Assembly: GCA_964540535.1 (NCBI GenBank)
Contig: CAZIMO010000005.1
Coordinates: 62,001 to 126,000, forward strand
Direction of reading: 5' to 3'
DNA from: Fimenecus sp964540535
GTDB lineage: Bacteria; Bacillota; Clostridia; Oscillospirales; Acutalibacteraceae
DNA length: 64,000 bases
This document shows, piece by piece, positions 34,020-43,048 of the stretch. Below the pieces are notes generated by a model. The model was not told the origin of the DNA. It made no database searches and worked only from the letters and a program-made list of their open reading frames with translations. The translations under genes were made by a program, and so were the position numbers. Within the stretch, counting starts at the first letter, position 1; each line of letters opens with the position of its first letter.

Positions 34020-35303
34020 TTATTTAATTAGTTTTTCTACATCTGAAAGCTTAATACGCTTTGAAACAATAAAGGTTTTGCGTTTTTGCCTGCCCTTATC
34101 GGTATCATACTTACCATTTTCTTTTTCTTCGGGTGAAAAAATACCGTAAGACGAAGTGACAATTGTGCCGTCTGTAAGAACAACATTTCCGCAATAGCCT
34201 GTATCTGCATTTGCGCTGAGCGACGGCTCTTGCTGATGGTCAAGATATGTATGGGCAATTTTTATTCTGTACTGCCCCTCGGTGCCGTTTTTAAGGTCCT
34301 TATACGCGCCGACCCATGCAACCCAACCTTCGGAATACCAAGTTTTCATACCGCCGTCTTTCCGCATTTTTTTAACTGTTTCACGGTTTCGCTCAATTGA
34401 ACGGAAGGTGATAAAAAGTCTGCCGTCATTGGTGTATTCTGCTTTGTGGCGTTCGCCGTTAAGCGAAACAGGGGCTTCAACGGGATTTGACCAGGTTTTG
34501 CCTTCGTCCTGTGAAAAGAAAAGCAAGCTTGTATTACGTTTTTTATTGCATCTGGTAATCAGGCAAAGCTCGTTACCCATACCGCACTCGGAACGCACGC
34601 ACTCAACCTCGCAAATACCCGAATATTTTTCAATACTGCGATACTGCGAAAGATATGGTTCGGGCTTTGACCAACTGTAACCGCCGTTATCATCAAATGT
34701 AAGAATTGTTTTGTAATTTACAAATTTACTGTCGTGAAAAAGACCCATCCATTTGTCAGCAAACTCGCCGTTTTCTTTAAGGCGGGTGAGCGAAGCCATC
34801 GCAACAATGGGGATTAACGGCATTTCGCTGTCTTTATCCCAAAACCGCTTAAATTCCGACCATGTTTTGCCCTCGTCAAGAGAAACGGAGCTGTTAAATC
34901 CGCCGGGAGTTGACATATTGGGCCATTTTGAATTTGCAGAAATCAAAATCAGCTTTTCTTCGCCGTTTTTGAACTGCAAACGGTAAACCGTTGGAGTTTC
35001 AAGAGATTTTTCCCACGATACAGGCGGATTTTCAACGGATTTTTTATATGATTTTCCGCCGTCATCACTGATTTTTGATAATATTGCGCCTTTGCCGTGA
35101 CCCTTTGGATAAAATGTGAGAATATCGCTGTTGTTGAGAAGTACCGAATCGGGATGACCCAAATATGCACTGCTGTCATCAACGGTAGTGTATTCAAAAA
35201 GATATTCAAGCTCTTTGGGTACATCTTTCGGCTTGACACTTAAATCAACAAGAGGAATTCTGTATTGCTCGGCTTGTTTTCGGAAAGGTTTTTTTAACAG
35301 CAT
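34020..35303 (-). CDS. BNR-repeat sialidase-like protein, no signal peptide
   Basis: 427 residues. At least four Asp-box (BNR) motifs: SDDGGKSY, SLDEGKTW, FDDNGGYSW and SQDEGKTW, spaced through a six-bladed propeller. Possible RIP-type motif YRIP near residue 17, an Arg in ITFRSIERNRE and a late SSYGIFSPEEKE region. The lack of a signal peptide or anchor suggests it acts inside the cell or has a non-classical role. GH33 activity is not certain, as other propeller hydrolases share Asp boxes. It follows the ROK gene by three bases, so they are one operon. Confidence 0.7.
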   Translation of the reverse strand: MLLKKPFRKQAEQYRIPLVDLSVKPKDVPKELEYLFEYTTVDDSSAYLGHPDSVLLNNSDILTFYPKGHGKGAILSKISDDGGKSYKKSVENPPVSWEKSLETPTVYRLQFKNGEEKLILISANSKWPNMSTPGGFNSSVSLDEGKTWSEFKRFWDKDSEMPLIPIVAMASLTRLKENGEFADKWMGLFHDSKFVNYKTILTFDDNGGYSWSKPEPYLSQYRSIEKYSGICEVECVRSECGMGNELCLITRCNKKRNTSLLFFSQDEGKTWSNPVEAPVSLNGERHKAEYTNDGRLFITFRSIERNRETVKKMRKDGGMKTWYSEGWVAWVGAYKDLKNGTEGQYRIKIAHTYLDHQQEPSLSANADTGYCGNVVLTDGTIVTSSYGIFSPEEKENGKYDTDKGRQKRKTFIVSKRIKLSDVEKLIK

Positions 35304-35306
35304 AAG

Positions 35307-36209
35307 TTATTTGTTCCACTTCTTTAATCTGTTATATGCAAGCCAAGCCGCACCGAGCATACCTGCCTTATTGCGGAGCTGTGCCTTTTCAACGCGTACA
35401 TGCTGGTAATTTTCTTCTATTTCAGCGTTGAGCTTTTCACGGATATGATTCACAAGCAAATCCTCCGACATAATTCCGCCGCCGAGAATAATAAGACTTG
35501 GGTTGAAAATATAGCAAAGACCGCGAAGACCGATTACAATTTCATTTTCCCATTTGTCAATTTCTTCAATAATAATAGGATTTTTAAGATTTTCTTCTTT
35601 AAAAATTTCTCTGCCGGACATAAATCTGCCCATACGCTCTGAAACTGAATTTGTGAAAACACGGCAGGCAGCATACGCTTCATAACAGCCGATTCTTCCG
35701 CAGGTGCAGGGTCTGCCGCCTGCGTGAGTTGCCATATGGCCGAATTCGCCTGCCGCAAATTTTGAACCGCGGTAAACATCTCCGTTCATATAAATACATC
35801 CGCCTACACCTGTGCCGTAGGTAAGACACAAAAATTCATCAACACCTCGGCCTGCGCCGAAATGCGCTTCGCCGATACCTGCGCAGTTTACATCGTTATC
35901 AACGGCAGCGGGTACGCCGTATTTCGTTTCAAAGGTCTCACGGATTTTTGAGCCGTCATAATTGGGAATATTTCCTACACCGCCGTTTACAACACCGTTT
36001 GCATCAATTTGACCTGCTGTTGAAACGCCGATTGCATCATACTGACCCTCATATTCGTCAAGCTTGGCTTCAAGTGCCGCCATAACCATATTGCCGGAAT
36101 CGGCATAGGTATTTGTGGGTACTTCGCCGGAAAAGAGAATTTCAAAATTCTCATCTACCAAGCCGTATTTAATAGCTGTTCCGCCAACATCAAAAGCCAT
36201 AATTTTCAT
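35307..36209 (-). CDS. ROK family sugar kinase
   Basis: 300 residues. ATP-binding DVGGTAIKYGLVD at the N-terminus, DNDVNCAGIGE (catalytic Asp), GTGVGGCIY, EFGH sugar contact and the zinc motif CTCGRIGCYEAYA. N-terminal HTH is absent, so it is a kinase, not a repressor. ROK kinases act on glucose, ManNAc or GlcNAc; with nanA, the epimerase and the adjacent sialidase-like gene, GlcNAc or ManNAc are attractive substrates (inference). AGGAGAT lies upstream of the ATG. Confidence 0.85.
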   Translation of the reverse strand: MKIMAFDVGGTAIKYGLVDENFEILFSGEVPTNTYADSGNMVMAALEAKLDEYEGQYDAIGVSTAGQIDANGVVNGGVGNIPNYDGSKIRETFETKYGVPAAVDNDVNCAGIGEAHFGAGRGVDEFLCLTYGTGVGGCIYMNGDVYRGSKFAAGEFGHMATHAGGRPCTCGRIGCYEAYAACRVFTNSVSERMGRFMSGREIFKEENLKNPIIIEEIDKWENEIVIGLRGLCYIFNPSLIILGGGIMSEDLLVNHIREKLNAEIEENYQHVRVEKAQLRNKAGMLGAAWLAYNRLKKWNK

Positions 36210-36264
36210 AAATTTTATCTCCTCATTTTTTATTCATTTTTATTGCAGGGAAATTTTTACTGCG

Positions 36265-36705
36265 TTAATTGTCCGAAGCTTTGCTATCTGCGGTTTTATT
36301 TTCAACATAATAGCGAATAACAAGGCTCTTATCTTCACCGAATGTAATCAGCTTGTCATCATAAATTTCTGCTTTAAGATAGGTTAATCCTTCATATTCA
36401 TATTCGTAACAGGTTGCCGATTTAGACTTGTTTTTCTCTAAACACCCTCGTACAGGAAGCGGATGGATTTCTTCGTTTGTACTCGGCAGGTTTTCAATAG
36501 GTGAAAAGGTTTTATCTTTATTATATGCGTCTATGGCATAAGAATAGTCATCGGCAATAATATAATCAATATATATATGGTTGTAACGGTAGAAAACCGA
36601 CTCGACCGACACTAATACAGAGACTACCGCTGTAATTGCAAACAGAACAACAATTAAAATGATAAAGCTTTTTAACTCTTTTTTTATTTTTGAGTTATGC
36701 GGCAA
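36265..36705 (-). CDS. Hypothetical single-pass membrane protein
   Basis: 146 residues from a TTG at 36705, chosen because AGAGGTG lies six bases upstream; an ATG at 36774 has no site. A basic N-terminus (NSKIKKELK) is followed by one helix (about 14-37) and an extracytoplasmic domain rich in Tyr and Asp. No family recognised. It is upstream of and co-directional with the ROK kinase, about 55 bases away, so co-transcription is possible. Confidence 0.55.
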   Translation of the reverse strand: MPHNSKIKKELKSFIILIVVLFAITAVVSVLVSVESVFYRYNHIYIDYIIADDYSYAIDAYNKDKTFSPIENLPSTNEEIHPLPVRGCLEKNKSKSATCYEYEYEGLTYLKAEIYDDKLITFGEDKSLVIRYYVENKTADSKASDN

Positions 36706-36896
36706 TTTAAACACCTCTGCCGTTAAATAAAACGGTTCACACAGCCATACAGCGTGAATAACATTATATATCACAAATTATATATTATTTTTTAATATAT
36801 TACAATACAATATCCAGAAAAAATTACCGAAATATATTAACTGCGTCAATGTAATACTGAATATCAATTGTTGTATGTTTTGCATTAAAGATTTAA

Positions 36897-36926
36897 TTGA
36901 CAATCAATATGCTTTTGTTGTAATAT
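36897..36926 (+). promoter_or_regulatory. Promoter for phosphohexomutase gene
   Basis: TTGACA, 18 bases, TAATAT; AAAAGGAGC ribosome site follows at 36949. Confidence 0.7.
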
Positions 36927-36964
36927 TATGGTATGAAATTATGCCCTAAAAGGAGCTTGAAGGT

Positions 36965-38605
36965 ATGACATTTAAAGAGAATTTTGAGTATTGGTGCAGC
37001 TTTGACGAAAACACCAAGGCAGAGCTTCTTGCAATCACTGATAACAAAGAGCTTGAAGACAGATTTTATAAGGAATTAGAGTTTGGCACAGGCGGACTTC
37101 GCGGAATTATGGGCGCAGGACCGAACCGAATGAACCGCTATACCGTTGCAAAAGCAACAAAGGGCTATGCCGATTATCTTATGAGCCGTTATAGCGGTGA
37201 CATAAGCGTCGCTATCGCTTATGATTCAAGAAATAATTCAAGATATTTTTCTGAGGTTGCCGCAGGTGTTCTTGCCGCTAACGGAATTAAGGTTTATATA
37301 TATGATGCTCTTATGCCCACTCCCGTGCTTTCGTTTACAGTAAGACAGCTGGGCTGTAACGGCGGTATTGTACTTACTGCAAGCCACAATCCGAAAGAGT
37401 ATAACGGCTACAAAATCTATGACGAAAAAGGCTGTCAGTTAGTACCGCAGTTTGCAAGTCAGGTAATCGGCTTTGTAAATGCTGTAACCGATTTGAAATC
37501 GGTTGATGTTATGGATTTTGATAAGGGTGTTGAAAACGGTAAAATTACTGTAATCGGAGAAAAGGTTCTTGATGAATTTCTTGCCGAGGTTAAAAAGCAG
37601 TCGCTTTATGAAGAAGCTTCAGACCTTAAAATCGTTTATACCCCTCTTCACGGCACAGGCAATGTACCTGTTCGCAAAATTCTTAAAGGTATGAATGTTT
37701 CGGTTGTAAAATCACAGGAATTACCAGACGGCGATTTCAGCACTGTCCGTTCGCCCAATCCCGAAGAAAAAGACGCACTTACTCTCGGAATTGAGCAGGC
37801 AAAGGCAGAGGGCGCAGATATAGTTCTCGGCACAGATCCCGACTGCGACCGCGTGGGAACAGCCGTGCTTCACAACGGCGAATATGTACTCATTACAGGC
37901 AATCAGATGGGGGCGCTTCTTGTCGATTTTGTTCTTTCAATGAAAAAGAATGAACTCAACTCAAAATCAACCCTTGTTAAGACTATTGTTACAAGCGAAT
38001 TGGGCGCAAATATTGCAAGAAACTACGGACTGCATGTTGTTGATACGCTCACAGGCTTTAAATATATAGGCGACCAAATCGGAAGATATGAAGTAAACGG
38101 CGACAGAGAATTTGTAATCGGCTATGAAGAATCCTACGGCTATCTTGTAGGAACTCACGCAAGAGATAAAGACGCTGTTGTTTCTTCAATGCTTATCTGT
38201 CAGCTTGCCGCTTATCATAAAAACCACGGCAGAACGCTTATAGACGCTTTGAACGAAATATATGCAAAATACGGATATTATCTTGACGCTCTTGATACAT
38301 TCGTATTAAAAGGTAAAGACGGCGCTGAAAAAATTCAGAAATCAATGGCAAATATGCGTGAAAACGGCGAAAAGCTGTTTGAGGGTGTTGACAGTGTTAT
38401 TGATTACTCAAAGGGTATCGGAGATTTGCCAAAAGAAAATGTGCTTAAATACACATTTACCGACGGCAGTTGGATGGCTGTACGTCCGTCCGGCACAGAG
38501 CCGAAGCTCAAGGTTTATTATTCGATGCGCAGCGAAATAAAAGAGCGGGCAAATGAAAAGCTTTTGAAGCTCCGCACAATTCTCAAGAAAGAAATTGAGG
38601 GTTAA
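36965..38605 (+). CDS. pgcA: Phosphoglucomutase/phosphomannomutase
   Basis: 546 residues. Alpha-D-phosphohexomutase family: active-site serine loop TASHNPKEYNGYKIY, metal loop GTDPDCDRVGT, sugar loop GYEESYGYLVG and phosphate-binding RPSGTEPKLKVYYS. The length matches the bacterial PgcA-type alpha-phosphoglucomutase. It interconverts glucose-1-P and glucose-6-P (or the mannose forms), feeding envelope polysaccharide and storage sugar synthesis. It leads an apparent operon with the NifU-like and GH38 genes, which would link mannose release to phosphosugar use. Confidence 0.92.
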   Translation: MTFKENFEYWCSFDENTKAELLAITDNKELEDRFYKELEFGTGGLRGIMGAGPNRMNRYTVAKATKGYADYLMSRYSGDISVAIAYDSRNNSRYFSEVAAGVLAANGIKVYIYDALMPTPVLSFTVRQLGCNGGIVLTASHNPKEYNGYKIYDEKGCQLVPQFASQVIGFVNAVTDLKSVDVMDFDKGVENGKITVIGEKVLDEFLAEVKKQSLYEEASDLKIVYTPLHGTGNVPVRKILKGMNVSVVKSQELPDGDFSTVRSPNPEEKDALTLGIEQAKAEGADIVLGTDPDCDRVGTAVLHNGEYVLITGNQMGALLVDFVLSMKKNELNSKSTLVKTIVTSELGANIARNYGLHVVDTLTGFKYIGDQIGRYEVNGDREFVIGYEESYGYLVGTHARDKDAVVSSMLICQLAAYHKNHGRTLIDALNEIYAKYGYYLDALDTFVLKGKDGAEKIQKSMANMRENGEKLFEGVDSVIDYSKGIGDLPKENVLKYTFTDGSWMAVRPSGTEPKLKVYYSMRSEIKERANEKLLKLRTILKKEIEG

Positions 38606-38608
38606 TTT

Positions 38609-38845
38609 ATGGAAAATTATATCAACACAGTTATAAAGCCCAAATTGCAGGGCGACGGCGGCGAAATTGATTTTGTATCATACGATGACGGTATTCTTAC
38701 CGTGCTTTTGCAGGGCGAATGCTCAAAATGCTTAATTGTTGAGCGTTGTCTTGTATGGATTGAAAGTGAAATTTTACGCGATATGGGAATATCGGTTAAA
38801 ATTGTTGCTCAGAAGAAAAAGCCTTTCTTCTGGGATAAGGATTAA
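38609..38845 (+). CDS. NifU C-terminal domain (Nfu-like) protein
   Basis: 78 residues, 3 bases after the mutase stop. Pattern VIKPKLQGDGGEIDFVSYDD then LLQGECSKCLIVE with the C-x-x-C that holds an Fe-S cluster in the Nfu domain. An extra Cys four residues later (VERC) and the absence of the usual Pro after the motif make it divergent. It may deliver Fe-S clusters to the organism's many Fe-S enzymes. Its place between carbohydrate genes is unusual and says little of its role. Confidence 0.75.
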   Translation: MENYINTVIKPKLQGDGGEIDFVSYDDGILTVLLQGECSKCLIVERCLVWIESEILRDMGISVKIVAQKKKPFFWDKD

Positions 38846-38858
38846 GGCGGTGTAATTT

Positions 38859-41795
38859 ATGGCACATATTAAGGTTGTCAGAAGAAGTATGCGCCCCGAA
38901 GAATGGACAGATTTACGCTTCGGCTGGCTTAAAAGATACATATACGGTGAAAAATTTGAAATAACAACACTGCGTGTCCGTGACGCACGGCAAGTTTCAG
39001 AAATGCAGTATGAATATTATCCCGAGGGTTGGCGGGCGCTTCAAAAGGGCGATATGTATTTTACCCCTGACGGAACTGCATTTTTTGAGGCAGATGTGGT
39101 TATCCCCGAAAAATTAAAAGGGAAAGAGCTGTGGTTTTCACTTAAAACTGCGGCAGAGATTATTGTTAAGGTCAACGGTAAATATGTTGGCGGTGTTGAC
39201 CCCAACCGTGACAGAATTTTATTAACTCCTTATCTTGACGGCGCAACGGTTCTCCATTTTGAAATGGAAGGCTATAACCGTTCAAAGCCCGATGACGAGC
39301 GTAATCCCGAATCACTTTCAGTCCGCGGATGCCGTCAGATTTTTGAGGGAGCTTATCTTGCAACAGTCAACCGTACTGTTCTTGATTTGGTTTATGACTT
39401 GGAGCTTTTGCTCGACATTGCAAAGAGCGATTTATTCAATGAGGACTACCGCAATTTCTTGAACCGTGAAATCAACAACGCTCTCAATCTCATTGATTTT
39501 GACGATTTGAAAAACGAAGATGTTGCGGCGGCAAAAAAATATGTTGACGATGTAATTTATGCCAATGACGATTACAAGGGCAACGGTGATGTAGCGCTTG
39601 TGGCGCATTCCCATCTTGATATTGCATATTATTGGCGCAGAATTCATTCTGTTCAAAAAAATTTAAGAACGATTCTTATTCAGCTTCGTTTAATGGACAG
39701 ATACCCGGATTTCAAATATACCCATACTCAGGCATTTACCTATGAAATGCTGGAAAAGTATTATCCCGATGTGTTTGAAGAACTGAAAGAGAAGATTGCG
39801 AACGGTCAGTTTGAACCTGTAGGCGCAATGTATGTTGAACCTGACTGTAATATTCCCTGTGCTGAAAGCCTTATCCGTCAGTTTATGTACGGTCAGCATT
39901 ATTTCCGTGAAAAGTTCGGCAAGACGGTTAAAAACTGTTGGTTGCCCGATGTTTTCGGTAATAGCTGGATTTTACCGCAGATACTAAAAAAGAGCGGTGT
40001 TGACTATTTTGTATCCAACAAAATGTCAACTTGGAACGACACCAACCGCTTCCCGCACAATAATTTTATCTGGAAAGGCATTGACGGCAGTGAGGTTTAC
40101 GCCTGCGTACCGCCCACACACTTTATCACATGGAATATGCCTTCGCAAATTCAAGAGAATTGGGAAGCCTACCAAGATAAAAACCAAGGCGGACAAACAA
40201 TGTCTATGTTCGGCTACGGCGACGGCGGCAGCGGTTGTACCGAAGAGATGATTGAGATTATGCACCGTTTTGATAAGCTTTCAATAATGCCCAAGACAGA
40301 GCATGTCGGCGGTCAGGAATTTCTTGAAAAGAACCTTAAAGACAATAAAAATCTTGCAAAGTGGGACGGCGAGCTTTATCTTGAAATGCACCGCGGCACA
40401 TTTACCACAAAATCAAAGATGAAGCGTTACAACCGTCAGCTTGAATATAAGCTTCGTGAAGCTGAAATTGTTTCAACTCTCCGTTATTTAAAGGGAGCTG
40501 AATATCCTCACAATGAGATCAAGGATATTTATAAAAAGCTTCTTGTAAATCAGTTCCACGATATTCTTCCCGGCAGTCATATTGCACCTGTTTACCGTGA
40601 CGCAATGGCTGATTATGAAGAAATAGACGCAAGACTTGATAAGCTTATCGGTACAGGTGAAAAATATTTCAATTCGCTTAATTTCCCACGCAAGCACCTC
40701 ACATTTATTGAAGATGAAAACGGTAAGAGCGTGCGTTACGGTAAGCAGGGTAATTGGGTAATTCCAAATCTTGAACCTCTTTCATGCGGAGAAATTCCGT
40801 GGAGAACCTATGCAGGCGATTGGTGCGAAATCGGCAAAAAAATTGTTACTCCTTTCTATGAAATCGAGCTTGAATATGACGGCAGTATAAAAAGCCTTTA
40901 TGACAAAGAACTTGACCGTGAATGGGTGAACGGAGAGTTCAACAAGCTTAAGCTTTATAAGGATAATCCCGGTGTTTATGACGCTTGGGACATTCTTCCT
41001 AATTACAAGGACAGAGAGGTTGAAGTCAAAATTATTTCGCCTCTTAAAACAATCGAAAAGAATTCAGAGGTTGCTTCTTTTGAATGTGTACTCGGCACAG
41101 AAAAGAGCACTTGGAAAAGAATTATCCGCGTGTTCCGTCAGTCAAGAGGTATCGAAGTCGAAAATATTGTTGATTGGAACGAATGCCATGTTCTTGCAAA
41201 GGCACAGTTTGACTGTAATGTGCTTACAAGAAAAGCAGTTTGTGATACAAGCGCAGGCTTTGTTGAGCGTGAAACCCACCGCAATACCACATGGCAGCAG
41301 GCACGCTTTGAAGTATGCCATCATAAGTGGGTCGATATGGCAGAAACCGACGGCGGTATAGCGCTTATTAATGATTCAAAATACGGTGTGGGACTTCTTG
41401 AAAACTCAATGAGCCTCAGCCTTCTCCGCGCAACAGTTCGTCCCGATGTCACCAGCGACCGCGGACATCACGAATTTGCTTATATGATTTATCCTCATGC
41501 TGATGATTTTGTTAAAGCAGAAGTCAATAATATTGCTTATGAATACAATGTTCCTCTCGGTAAAGCAGATTTGACCTGCGAAAACTCATTCGGCGAACTT
41601 TATATGCAGACTATGAAAATGAGCGAGCAGGGCAATATGATTGTTATTCGCCTTTCAGAACAAAACGGCAGACGGGGTAAAATTAAGCTCGGCGGTAAGG
41701 TTAAGCTTCTCAATTTCCTTGAAGATGTAATTGACGAAACCGACACCGTTGAATATAAACCCTTTGAAATTATCACAATCGGTATAGAAACCTAA
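38859..41795 (+). CDS. Alpha-mannosidase, GH38
   Basis: 978 residues, AAGGCGG upstream. GH38 N-terminal catalytic barrel (about 240-560): VAHSHLDIAYYW (zinc ligands H-x-D), WLPDVFGNSWILPQIL (catalytic Asp nucleophile) and FHDILPGSHIAPVY (third zinc ligand), followed by middle and C-terminal beta domains. No signal peptide, so the enzyme is cytosolic and trims imported alpha-mannosides. It follows the mutase and NifU-like genes in one direction. A role in host N-glycan breakdown fits the nan genes nearby but is inference. Confidence 0.92.
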   Translation: MAHIKVVRRSMRPEEWTDLRFGWLKRYIYGEKFEITTLRVRDARQVSEMQYEYYPEGWRALQKGDMYFTPDGTAFFEADVVIPEKLKGKELWFSLKTAAEIIVKVNGKYVGGVDPNRDRILLTPYLDGATVLHFEMEGYNRSKPDDERNPESLSVRGCRQIFEGAYLATVNRTVLDLVYDLELLLDIAKSDLFNEDYRNFLNREINNALNLIDFDDLKNEDVAAAKKYVDDVIYANDDYKGNGDVALVAHSHLDIAYYWRRIHSVQKNLRTILIQLRLMDRYPDFKYTHTQAFTYEMLEKYYPDVFEELKEKIANGQFEPVGAMYVEPDCNIPCAESLIRQFMYGQHYFREKFGKTVKNCWLPDVFGNSWILPQILKKSGVDYFVSNKMSTWNDTNRFPHNNFIWKGIDGSEVYACVPPTHFITWNMPSQIQENWEAYQDKNQGGQTMSMFGYGDGGSGCTEEMIEIMHRFDKLSIMPKTEHVGGQEFLEKNLKDNKNLAKWDGELYLEMHRGTFTTKSKMKRYNRQLEYKLREAEIVSTLRYLKGAEYPHNEIKDIYKKLLVNQFHDILPGSHIAPVYRDAMADYEEIDARLDKLIGTGEKYFNSLNFPRKHLTFIEDENGKSVRYGKQGNWVIPNLEPLSCGEIPWRTYAGDWCEIGKKIVTPFYEIELEYDGSIKSLYDKELDREWVNGEFNKLKLYKDNPGVYDAWDILPNYKDREVEVKIISPLKTIEKNSEVASFECVLGTEKSTWKRIIRVFRQSRGIEVENIVDWNECHVLAKAQFDCNVLTRKAVCDTSAGFVERETHRNTTWQQARFEVCHHKWVDMAETDGGIALINDSKYGVGLLENSMSLSLLRATVRPDVTSDRGHHEFAYMIYPHADDFVKAEVNNIAYEYNVPLGKADLTCENSFGELYMQTMKMSEQGNMIVIRLSEQNGRRGKIKLGGKVKLLNFLEDVIDETDTVEYKPFEIITIGIET

Positions 41796-41847
41796 AGCAC
41801 AGGCAAGGGGGAATGCTCCCTGCATTGTCAGTATGGAGAGATTGGTT

Positions 41848-42675
41848 TTGAGTAAAAAGAAAAAAATAATTGCATCTGTTATTGCAATAGTTCTTGCATT
41901 GGCATTGGTATATGCCGTTGTTATTGAGCCGAGAATTCCGCCGAAGGTAGTTTCGCTTTCAGCGGAAGGCTTGCCGACAGAGGCTGTAAATATTATTGCC
42001 CACCGTGGTTTTTCAGCGGTGGCTCCCGAAAATACAGGAGCTGCATTTATCGAAGCAGGCAAGGCGAATTTCTTTGCCGCCGAGTGTGACATTCAGCTGA
42101 GCAAGGATAATGTGTGGGTTGTCAATCATAATGAGAGTATTGACAAAATGACAAACGGCAAAGGGAAAATCCGTGAACTGACTTATAAAGAGATTGCATC
42201 ATATTCTGTTGATAACGGTTATCATCGAGAAGACTATGACGTTCAAAAGCTGATAACTCTTGACGAATATCTTGAAATTTGCAATCAATATGAAATAATA
42301 CCGCAAATTGAGATTAAAAAAGATAATTATGAGTGTCTTGACACTGTGCTTTCAGCCCTTGATAAATACGGGATGAGGGAGTCGGCTATAATCATTTCGT
42401 TTGACGGCATTATTTTAGAGAAGCTTCGCAATCTTGACGAAAATGTTCAGCTTTGGTATCTTACCAATAAAATTGAAGATAAAACTATAAGATTGGCAGT
42501 TCTCAATAACTATACTATTGCATTTAACTGTAAAAAGTACAATGAAGAAATGCTTAAAAAGGCGCAAGAGCAAAACCTCAACCTTGCGGCATGGACAGTT
42601 GACAGCATCAAAACATATGAAAAACTCTATGATTTAGGAATTCGCAATTTCACAACGAACTGCCTTACATATTAA
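41848..42675 (+). CDS. Membrane-anchored glycerophosphodiester phosphodiesterase
   Basis: 275 residues from the TTG at 41848 (GGAGAG seven bases upstream); an ATG at 41833 has no site. One N-terminal helix (about 5-27) then a GDPD barrel outside the membrane: IIAHRGFSAVAPENTGAAF (catalytic His-Arg), ECDIQLSKDNVWVVNHN (metal ligands and second His), IPQIEIKKDN and LAAWTVDS. It hydrolyses glycerophosphodiesters to glycerol-3-P, releasing phosphate-containing lipid head groups. Last gene of the mannosidase unit, before a terminator. Confidence 0.88.
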   Translation: MSKKKKIIASVIAIVLALALVYAVVIEPRIPPKVVSLSAEGLPTEAVNIIAHRGFSAVAPENTGAAFIEAGKANFFAAECDIQLSKDNVWVVNHNESIDKMTNGKGKIRELTYKEIASYSVDNGYHREDYDVQKLITLDEYLEICNQYEIIPQIEIKKDNYECLDTVLSALDKYGMRESAIIISFDGIILEKLRNLDENVQLWYLTNKIEDKTIRLAVLNNYTIAFNCKKYNEEMLKKAQEQNLNLAAWTVDSIKTYEKLYDLGIRNFTTNCLTY

Positions 42676-42681
42676 AACAAG

Positions 42682-42716
42682 AAGACCGAACAGAAAAATA
42701 TCTGCTCGGTCTTTAT
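42682..42716 (+). terminator. Terminator after GDPD gene
   Basis: aagaccga-acaga pairs with tctg-ctcggtctt, then a T-rich tail. Confidence 0.75.
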
Positions 42717-42721
42717 TTATA

Positions 42722-42750
42722 TTGCATAATCTGTCGGATTGTGTTACAAT
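42722..42750 (+). promoter_or_regulatory. Promoter of small hydrophobic toxin-like gene
   Basis: TTGCAT, 17 bases, TACAAT; start near 42757 gives a leader of about 90 bases holding a hairpin (agagggca/tgccctct) just before the ribosome site. Confidence 0.65.
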
Positions 42751-42846
42751 GCTAAACGGAATAAGGTGAGCCTAAACGGTAGGCGGTTAGCCCTTTGATT
42801 CATCAGAGGGCATTTGCCCTCTTAACAAGATAAGGGGGTGATGCTA

Positions 42847-42918
42847 ATGGAGTATTTAGCTTTTGTAGTTATTATTCTGATTGTAGCCACAGGTTACATA
42901 ATAAGCATAAAAAAATAA
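42847..42918 (+). CDS. 23-residue hydrophobic peptide, type I toxin candidate
   Basis: ATG at 42847, with AAGGGGGTG seven bases upstream; an ATG at 42841 abuts the ribosome site. The peptide begins MEYLAFVVIILIVATGYIIS and ends IKK: one membrane helix with a basic tail, the form of Fst/TxpA-like toxins. The mRNA 5' leader (CGGTTAGCCC, 42784-42793) is perfectly complementary to 42962-42971 past the gene. A consensus antisense promoter faces it from 42999-43026 and a bidirectional terminator lies between. The exact family is not recognised. Confidence 0.6.
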   Translation: MEYLAFVVIILIVATGYIISIKK

Positions 42919-42957
42919 CCGCCCAAGCTACCAACTTAACGGTTATTTTTAACTAAT
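42909..42957. terminator. Bidirectional terminator between toxin and antisense RNA
   Basis: aaaaaataaccg pairs with cggttattttt across a 20-base loop, with A and T runs on both sides. It starts at the toxin stop codon. Confidence 0.65.
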
Positions 42958-42992
42958 ATTGGGGCTAACCGTCTATCGGCTTGCCTTGTTTC
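42910..42992 (-). ncRNA. Putative antisense RNA antitoxin
   Basis: Predicted from a strong minus-strand promoter and the terminator at 42909-42957. It would be about 80 bases, overlapping the toxin's last codon and 3' region. It carries GGTTAGCCCC, identical to part of the toxin leader. Confidence 0.45.
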
Positions 42993-42998
42993 ACTTAT

Positions 42999-43026
42999 AT
43001 TTTAACACATTATAACGATTTGTCAA
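42999..43026 (-). promoter_or_regulatory. Promoter of antisense RNA
   Basis: On the minus strand TTGACA, 16 bases, TAAAAT, pointing towards the toxin gene. It starts beyond the 3' end of metA, which reads in the same direction, so metA readthrough could also supply antisense RNA. Confidence 0.6.
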
Positions 43027-43048
43027 GCGTTTCAAAATGCTTGGCTTT

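Noticed and set aside
41655..42092. 145-codon minus frame across the GH38-GDPD junction
   Set aside because: It overlaps the conserved ends of two real genes and lacks a start signal.
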